Below are positions 56,498 through 64,000 of a DNA stretch of 64,000 bases, one piece after another. The notes below the pieces were generated by a model. That model saw only the letters and a program-made list of their open reading frames with translations. It was not told where the DNA came from and made no database searches. The stretch spans positions 6,067,501 to 6,131,500 of the forward strand of contig CM073558.1 of the NCBI GenBank assembly GCA_037074615.1, given 5' to 3'. The position numbers and the translations under genes are program-made. Numbering within the stretch: the first letter of the stretch is position 1; every line of letters starts with the position of its first letter. Source of the DNA: Leucaena leucocephala. Lineage: Eukaryota; Streptophyta; Magnoliopsida; Fabales; Fabaceae.

Positions 56498-57769
56498 AGT
56501 CAAATGTGTATCATCCCATTGGCAATGTTGCAACCTGAAATCACGCTATATTCTCCCTTGATTGTATATGGAAAATATTCAACACAGAAAGATAAAAAAG
56601 TAGGGCCAACCAAAAGAGGAAGAAATATGAAGGAGAAATAAGAATAAAAATGAATGAGATAAGCTGTTCTGGAGGCAAAAGCAGAAACTTCCCCTGTTAC
56701 CATACAACTGCAAGAGAGAGGATTTGTGAAGCACTTGCTTAAGGCCACTGCATAATGTGTCAAAGATATTAAAACAATATCAAGAAGTCTTATTACATTA
56801 AGTGAAGTTAGCTAAATAGATCAAACGAGGTCATTAGACTCTATCAACAACTTACGTTTTAGAAATATTATTCATTGTGAGATCTTATTCTATAAATTCA
56901 TTTAGTGTCTTTCTTGGTCTCCCCCTACTATGAGGACATCAAAGAAAAAGATGAAATACCCTTCACAACATACATGAGTAATGGATCTTCACCCACTCTT
57001 CACTTTATGATCACTTTTTTCTTTTTCTGTTGCATGATATAGAGAGAGGAGACAGCCCAGAAATAGTCAGAGAATCACTGTATTAAGATACTTAAAAAAT
57101 TTCTTAACAATAGTTATTTTATATCTACAAGAAAAGAACCCCTTTAATCTGTATTTCATTTCCCAGAATTCTACTGACTGTAAAACTAAAATGACCACTG
57201 TAACAATGTAGACCCATAGGCCAATTTTACAGCTGTAGTGTTCAGTTTTGAGGCACCTACATGAGAAGAAACACATGCCTATGACAAAATAGTTCATACT
57301 TATAGTATGTTATAATAGTAATTTGAAATTCATGGTAGTTTGATGTCCTTCCCTGTCGGACATTCTCAGCTGTTTCTAATAGTTATTGTGTTTGACAATT
57401 TTTGTTGTGTTATTTGTTTAAAGAGAAGGAATGTAAGGATAAAAAACTATGATTGAACTAAAAGTGCAAAGATAATTTTTTTAGTTTCTCTTTCCCACTC
57501 TTTTTTTATCCGATCAATGCTTGTATTTTCATTTTTTATGCATATAAAAGCCTAATTCATTATTGGAGTGCTTTCAAAAAATTATAGAAACCTTGGTAAT
57601 AACTTGATATATTGTGTGGGCTGTGGTGTTTCTTGGCACCTTGACTTTTTATTCTCCAACATAAATAGTTATACATATAATTATATAATAATAATATTTT
57701 TTTTATTTTAGCCAAAAGTTGACGTCTAGTGGGTTTACTTTACATCCTTTTATCTTTTTAGTCATATAA
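56498..57769. other. intergenic DNA, no gene recognised
   Basis: Composition up to 57,350 resembles old transcribed or exonic DNA, but open frames are short (for example 56763-56500 and 57297-57067, minus) and have no recognisable similarity. AT-rich after that. Confidence 0.4.
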
Positions 57770-58062
57770 AGTACTACCTCATGTCATTAATATTAAAGTT
57801 GTTATTAATATAAAAATTAACTAATTAATTTAAATAGATTAAAAAAATTAATTATGTTAATTATTTATCATAAATATTATTTAATTTTCTTAAAATATTA
57901 TTTTTATCATAGCTACCCTTAAATAGAAATCCCTTTTATGTGTGCAATTAATATAAATATTTAAAAAAAATATAAATTAGAGAGATAAAATATATTCAAG
58001 TCTCATATTTAAGATCAAATTTAATCCCCACCTAACTGTTATATTAAGGACCAAGGGAGTAC
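57770..58062. mobile_element. MITE-like repeat
   Basis: Left edge GTACTACCTCATGTCATTAA and right edge TTAAGGACCAAGGGAGTAC are weakly inverted and each carries a TAC/GTA end. The interior has the AATTAACTAATTAATTTAAA motif seen in other AT-rich MITE-like segments here. Confidence 0.45.
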
Positions 58063-58779
58063 AACCCAATATTGTTCATTTTATTAACAAAAAACATTGA
58101 CATTATTAAAATTTTAAAATGTTGACAAAACATTTACAAATGTGGGCATATTAAGTTTATTTTTTTAAAATAACAAAGAAGGACACAAAAAATTATTATT
58201 TGAGACTAATGGTGTTAGGGTTAAAATATTGACAAGATATTTTATTAAATTAGGGGACTAAACCAACATCTTGTATAAAATTAGATGGGAAAATGATATT
58301 TACCTTTATTTTATTATTTTGTTGCCAGTTTGACCGGGTAAAACCATAAAACTTATGACCCGTTGTTGTCTTTTCGATTCAACGTTGACTGACCTAAATT
58401 TTAAAACATTGATATCACGCCTCATCTTACCCTTATTATCTCAGCTAATTGGTTTGAAGATTTTGTTAATAAGTGTTTTATGAGTTTTCAAGACTAAGTT
58501 TTTCTAAAAAAATTAAAAGAGATATCATATTGACAAAATTATGGTCAAAGTCATAAATGTCATATTGGAGCTATCGTTTGGTAAGGTAGAGTCCGTATGA
58601 GAACTAACCAAAGTTAGGTTTAATAAAAGAAATTATTTTTTTATAATATAATAGATTAAAATTTAAATTTTTATTAAAAGATATATTTATATTTAGTATC
58701 TTATAATACTTTTAATATGATTATTTTTAATAAAATGACATGTGTATAAAAAAAATTGACCTACCAGCTGAATAACACA
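58063..58779. other. AT-rich intergenic DNA with a SINE-like relic
   Basis: No gene. The part 58,605-58,760 (GTTAGGTTTAATAAAAGAAA, then ATATTTAGTATCTTATAATA) looks like a decayed member of the SINE-like family at 30205. Confidence 0.4.

Positions 58780-58830
<51 letters not shown>
58780..58830. repeat. (TTA)n microsatellite
   Basis: About 16-17 uninterrupted ATT/TTA units. Confidence 0.95.
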
Positions 58831-59283
58831 CATTGGTAACTTGAAAAATACTAGAATATTTTTCATTTTGATCCATATATACAAACAAATTCCAGAATCT
58901 TCATCATTATCAACCTTAGCTTATCCGGCAAACTCCAGTTTATAAACGGCCAGTCGTGATAAAACTATTCATTGTTATTCAATTAACTATTTGATTTATA
59001 AAAAGAACTTATCTTGATGAACCAAGTTGGAAGTTGCAGATAGTTCTGTTCCTTTTAAATTTATGCAATGAAAGTGAAATTTTAACTTAATTAATATATT
59101 TTCTAAACTAGTCACACTCAGACCTTTTATTTCATCACTAGTGAATTTATTTACTTTTTGAAGGAGTTGTTTACACTTGGAAGTTTTGTATGTTCTATAT
59201 GAAATGTATCTTTTTTTTTAATTTTTCGATACTAAAATTGGTTTCTTTAAGAGTTCTTCAATTAAATTATCAACTATTTATGT

Positions 59284-59790
59284 GTCTGGATAATATTTTA
59301 AAAACGGACTTATGAAAAAAAAATTTTTGAGCAGCTTATAGAAAAAGACTTTTGGAGAAGAGATTATGAAAGAAGTGGTTTTGAATAAATAAGTGTTTGG
59401 ATAGTTATTTCCAGAAGTACTTTTATTATTGGTAAATTACTAAAAAGGGTATGAGTATTAAATGAAAAGAGATAAGATATAAGGAGAGAGATTGTAAGAA
59501 AAGAAAAAAGAGAGGGTGTAAGAAAAAGGAGGAGAGATGATGTAAGAAAAAGTATGAGAGATTGTGTAAGAAAAAGTATAGGTAATATAGTAATTAATTA
59601 GTTCATAAGTTCTTTTACTGTTCCATAAGTTACTTTGACTAGCTTATCTAAAATTTTAGTTTTAAACTATGATTTAGTCCAAAAGTTCGTTTGAACAAAT
59701 ATAGCTATTTGTTTTAAAAAAAATTCAAACCTAGGTTTTACCCAAAAGAAATTTTAAAATTATAGTTTCTAATGAAACTAAACAGGCCCT
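59284..59790 (-). mobile_element. hAT-like MITE, copy 5 of 5
   Basis: GTCTGGATAATATTTTAAAA at the left and CTAAACAGGCCC at the right. The middle has GAGAGAGATTGTAAGAAAAG- and AGAGGGTGTAAGAAAAAGGA-type purine units; the core TAATTAGTTCATAAGTTCTT, TACTGTTCCATAAG matches copy 4. Confidence 0.65.
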
Positions 59791-62700
59791 ATGTAACAAA
59801 AGGATTTAGTTTTTACCCAAAAAAATAGGATTTAGTTGAACACCAAATTTTAATCATTGAGGTTAATATTAGATTATCAAGATATTCAATCTTACGCTAT
59901 GTTTATATAAACTAAAGTATATACTTAGTATTTTATATTTGTATTAAGTTTTATTTTAATATCTTAAATTTAAAAAGTATATTTTTAGTCTTTTAAAATT
60001 AACACTAATAATTTTATTAACATAAAATGTTGACTCAATAAATTTAAAATAACAACTCAATAATGAAATGCTAAAAAATCATGTTTTGATTGCAATATAA
60101 TGTTTTGTTTTGTTTTGGGCCTACCCCTCCTCCAATAAAAATAAAATAAAGAATTATTTTTATTGGGGGAAAAGAAATAATTCATTTTCAAGCAATTATT
60201 CTCAGTTGACACTATACATTCATCATCAGTATTAACCTAAAAATATCTAATGTTAATTAAAGAAATTAATTGAAAATACTTTTACTCCAAAATTCTAATT
60301 CTACCACTGACCCTCTCACTGTGACTTTAGGGGCTCTCTTGAAGAAGTCAAGCTTGAGACTGACACTAATCTCTCATAAGCCAATTACTTGGTTTTTGGT
60401 ATAATGGGATTTTGCACTCATGTTCCCTATGGAATTTGAAATAATTTATGTGACCAATGATAGTTTAACACAAACCATGAATTTAATTAATTTCAATTTA
60501 GAACTTAAATATCGTAAAAGTTTCACTAAATGACCGCCAGAACTACAAAAATGTGTTTTCATTTTCTTATCAAGTATAGGCAATAGTTATTATTTAAAGG
60601 GCAGGAAATAAAACTGATTTAGGATTTTTATGGGATTTTTATAGGATTTACTGAAAATATTTGTTTCAAATTTCTTTAAAAAGAATATTTAGTGTAATTT
60701 TCAAATTAATTAATTACCTTTGATCCAACACTGGAATTTAAAAAAATTTCATTCCCAAAATGAAATTAAATTCATCTTTTGGTACCAAATCATCAATGCT
60801 CATAAGTTATACTGTATTATTCAATTTATAAATATTGTGATCTCCTATTTATTTATTTATATTATATATATATAGATTATTACATGCATCCCTTACTACT
60901 ATTAAAATGTCAAATTCAAATTTTATCCAAAAATCATGGTTTTATAACTTTATTATAAGCTATTCATATCTATTTAACAAAATATATTCTCAAAATCACC
61001 AACAAGTTGGGAATAGTAAAAAGGGTTAATCTATCGTAATATAGTGAATAAAATTCTAAATCTCTCTTATAAGACGTATCCATATCTAGTATCTGACAGT
61101 ATCTCATATATAATTATCTCTAATAGGAAGATAATTATATTTAACAAAAAATATATTCTCAAAATTATAATTATAAATCAATTTTATTCAAAATATAATC
61201 TTCTCACTGTTATGTATCCTGGCCGTTAACAAGAGGATTTCTATTCCCAAATAGTATGAGATAATTTTGAGAAGATTAAATTATTTTGTTCACGGGCATG
61301 CTCTCTCACAGGATATCTTCTTGGGTAAAGAGTAAATTATTACCTAATATTTTAATTTTATTTTTGTATATACATCTAATATTATAATTTTATTTATTAT
61401 ATAATTTTACTATATTTTTTTAATTTAATATAATTTTACCTATAATATTATTTCTCAGACACCAAGAATTACACTAAATTAAAAAAATTATAGGTAAAAT
61501 TAGTCTAAATTAAAAATATTATAAGAAAAATTATACTACAAATAAAATTAAAATACTGGTTATATATAAAAAATAAAATTATGACATTGAGTGATGCTTT
61601 CACATATCTTCTTTATGCTATGGTCCTTTTCATTAGGGTCTCTTAATTCCTATAGTAAGGAGTTCTTTTTTAATTTATCTAATTTATATCTTTGTCCTAT
61701 AAATTGTCCTTTATATCTGTAATTCCTGTAATACGAATCATTTTGGCTTTTCTTAAAAAACTGACCAGTCTCAAATAGAGATGGTTTTTCTCTATGTTTT
61801 ATATTTTTATAAAAGACAATTTATTTAACTAAACTATAAAACTATACATATAAAAACCTCCTACTTGATCTCAGGTCTAGACTAAATTTAGGATACAAAG
61901 TCTAGAAATAGAAACACAGTACAATAGAAGAACAAAAACACTGACCCCACAACTTAAACAAAGAAAATAGGAAGCTGCAACGAACTAGCTATAGTATTAC
62001 TAAATTAGACATAGCTCGAAGTCCCGAAGTGCAAGAGTAGGATATTAGAGATTATTCTTCTAGTATGATTTTTCTTCCTTCTATAAAATTCTGACCTCAG
62101 CTAATTTTTACTAAAATACAAAAAGATATTTCAAATTCATTGGTGTCACTCAGCAGCTACCAGCAATTATAAAATAACTTGTTATTTGGGGAAAGAGAGA
62201 GAAAAAGGAGATGAAGTGAGAGTGACTAATTAATGTATGGGTGGTAAGCAAGTAAGCAATGAGAACAAAGAAATGGTCTACCAACCCCTAACAAAACGGC
62301 ATTGCATTCACTTCTCATTTTCTCAAAAACAGTACAGTTGCTTTCTCACCCATTGCCACACTTTTCAACCTAAATATCCAAACTTCAAGGCAACCCACAT
62401 CCACTACTTCATATACTCTGGTGGGAGAAAGAAGAATTTTTTTAATTTTATTTATAAGTTTTATCATTAAATTTTAGTATATAAATATATATTTTTATTT
62501 TTATTTATTATTCTGTTAATTTTTTTCATGGGATATAACGTATATTAAATATATATAAAATTATAAATATGCTAAAAGTAACTTATAAATAGCACTATAG
62601 AAATATCATACAATTCAAATATTTTTCCTGTGTCTAATAAAACTTTTAAGGTTTTTTTATTTTGTTAAAAGTTTGAATTTAAATATAGAAGTTGGCCTAG

Positions 62701-62893
62701 TAAAAAAGACTATGATTGCTTAAGTTTGAGTGTGTGGATGCAAAAAACTATTTTTGAGAGGGTTAATTCCATTTGAACATGATATATAAGCTCAAATGTT
62801 GAACAAAAAGTTTAAACCTTGCAAATAAAAAAATGTGTTGAGAAAATTACCTAGTTAGATATGACAATACTTGAATTTAATTATATAACATGG
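59791..62893. other. AT-rich intergenic DNA
   Basis: No gene recognised. SINE-like relics are possible at 61,070-61,150 and 62,690-62,893 (tail TAGTTAGATATGACAATACT). The stretch 61,830-62,420 is less AT-rich but has no recognisable frame. Confidence 0.45.
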
Positions 62894-62895
62894 TA

Positions 62896-63382
62896 CTCCC
62901 TTCTATCTTTTTTTTATAATAAGTAGTTTAAATGGATAGGGTTCTATGGACTCATAAAGTCAAAGCATGATTTTAAACTTAAAAAAATATTTATAGAAAT
63001 ATTTAGTCTCTATTAGTTCTCTATTCTTTCTATTTGTTAGGATCAAATACTTATTTTTTTGATATTAAAAAAATAAGTTAAGTTAGTTATAAACTCTAAT
63101 AGGTACTTAAATCACAAATTACATCTTGATAAACTAAAAAAATATCTTTCTATTTAACTACAATTAGAAGAAGTACTTAAATCATCAAATTTATTAAAAA
63201 AAATTTTAAAAAAATTTACTCGTATTTAAAATTATAAATTACATCATGATAAACTAAATAAGAAAAATGCAACAAATTTAAGGAAGGATATTGAGAAAAT
63301 ATAATTAATATCCCATTTGATAATTTATGATAAGAACCTTTTTTTTTCATAAAAGGTGCCTTATAATAGAAACAGAAGGGAG
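62896..63382. mobile_element. Stowaway-like MITE
   Basis: TA-CTCCCTTCTATC at the left and CAGAAGGGAG-TA at the right; nine bases (CTCCCTTCT/AGAAGGGAG) pair perfectly and TA flanks both ends. At 487 bp it is long and may contain a secondary insertion. Confidence 0.55.
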
Positions 63383-63721
63383 TAATTTTTTTTTGTAATT
63401 AGGTACAAAATTACACTCCCTTTCATTCTTATGGAAAGAAATGGATATATACAATGGTTACAAAAATACATTTAATTTATGGATCAAGCAAAGCAAAGGA
63501 GCAGCAGGTATGATAAAACCACCGCACCGGCATAAAGTAAAAGAAATCGGAATTATTATTAAGGTCAACTTCTCAAGAAAATCCATTGGATGCAAAACCG
63601 GCGGGAGGGTGGGGCATGCTACGTGTAATGCTTGAGTTCAATGGTTGTCGTTCTGGGTCATGGTTTAGTGACAGGCATGTGATTTTATCAAACCTGAGGC
63701 TGCGGGGGCGTTTTAGCCAGG

Positions 63722-63747
63722 TCAGGAATCAGGAATCAGGAATCAGG
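63722..63747. repeat. short AGGAATC tandem repeat
   Basis: Three and a half copies of the 7-bp unit AGGAATC directly before the ATG of the partial gene, in its presumed leader. Confidence 0.85.
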
Positions 63748-63835
63748 ATGGAGAAGGAAGGAGAGGACCCTCTGCCACTTCGCCGTTACAACAAATGCAA
63801 ACAGTTTCTCATTGACTTGGACCAACTTGCCACCG
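63748..63835 (+). CDS. probable first exon of a gene running off the window
   Basis: ATG at 63748 opens a 29-codon coding stretch (MEKEGEDPLPLRRYNKCKQF, then LIDLDQLAT) that ends at a possible splice donor (ACCG then GTTTGTGAC); beyond it the frame stops at once. The upstream 150 bp are GC-rich compared with the region, as expected of a promoter and leader. An in-frame upstream start is possible (63586) but reads through the AGGAATC repeat. The product is not recognised from so short a piece. If the donor is wrong, it is merely a short open frame. Confidence 0.4.
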
Positions 63836-64000
63836 GTTTGTGACTTCGTGCTCTTCATTTCTTAATTTCCCAAAATACCCTTCACTAACATGTGACGTTA
63901 GAAAAAGATCATTAGTTTTTTCAAGCATTAAGGTGATGCGTTGTACTCATTAATAAACTAAATTATGGACTCACGGTTTGATTTAATTAATGTTTAAGAA
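63836..64000 (+). other. probable first intron, truncated by the window end
   Basis: T-rich sequence after the presumed donor, with no acceptor identified before the window ends. Confidence 0.3.

Noticed and set aside
1..64000. LTR retrotransposons, CRISPR arrays, operons, organelle insertions or integrated viruses
   Set aside because: No paired long terminal repeats with primer-binding sites, no spaced short repeats, and no organelle-type or viral protein was seen. An exhaustive check needs a repeat and protein search.

Overview
The window is nuclear DNA from a flowering plant, most likely a eudicot. It is very AT-rich between genes, has intron-containing genes with GT-AG splice sites, plant-only gene families (beta-expansin, U/P-type cyclin, QALGGH zinc finger, FAR1-related sequence), and typical plant transposons (L1-type and RTE-type LINEs, SINE-like repeats, Stowaway-like and hAT-like MITEs, a Mutator-like element). 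No prokaryotic, organellar or viral segment was recognised. The species cannot be named from the sequence.

Layout. 1-5.8 kb: AT-rich DNA with MITEs and two pieces of one RTE-type LINE; the one at 3997-4501 has a perfect 19-bp target-site duplication. 5.8-6.6 kb (minus): a single-exon gene for a probable plastid protein of unknown function. 8.1-17.2 kb: two decayed L1-type LINEs in the same (minus) orientation, the first nearly full length (about 6.1 kb, ORF1 zinc knuckle through RNase H). 19.4-20.6 kb (plus): a two-exon U/P-type cyclin gene (CYCU3/CYCP3-like) with an in-frame TAA at codon 24. 20.6-26 kb: AT-rich. 26,055-29,778: a 3.7-kb Mutator-like element with about 130-bp terminal inverted repeats and a 9-bp target-site duplication. 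It holds a broken, intron-containing copy of an FRS11-like gene and a 21-bp minisatellite. 30-40 kb: MITEs, microsatellites, a LINE RNase H remnant and a 100-bp dispersed duplication. 40.6-42.2 kb (plus): a four-exon beta-expansin gene. 42-49 kb: MITE, LINE tail and SINE-like repeats. 49.46-50.99 kb (plus): a single-exon ZAT-type four-finger C2H2 protein with an EAR repression motif. 51-63 kb: mostly repeats, plus an isolated GC-rich island at 54.25-54.86 kb. 63.75 kb to the end: probable first exon of a gene that leaves the window.

The host genes (cell-wall loosening, cyclin, transcriptional repression, plastid protein) do not form a functional cluster. The window's main interest is transposon biology: the gene-carrying MULE, a MITE family with five copies here, and LINE insertions with readable duplications. 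Family assignments come from motifs and remembered protein families; no database search was possible.
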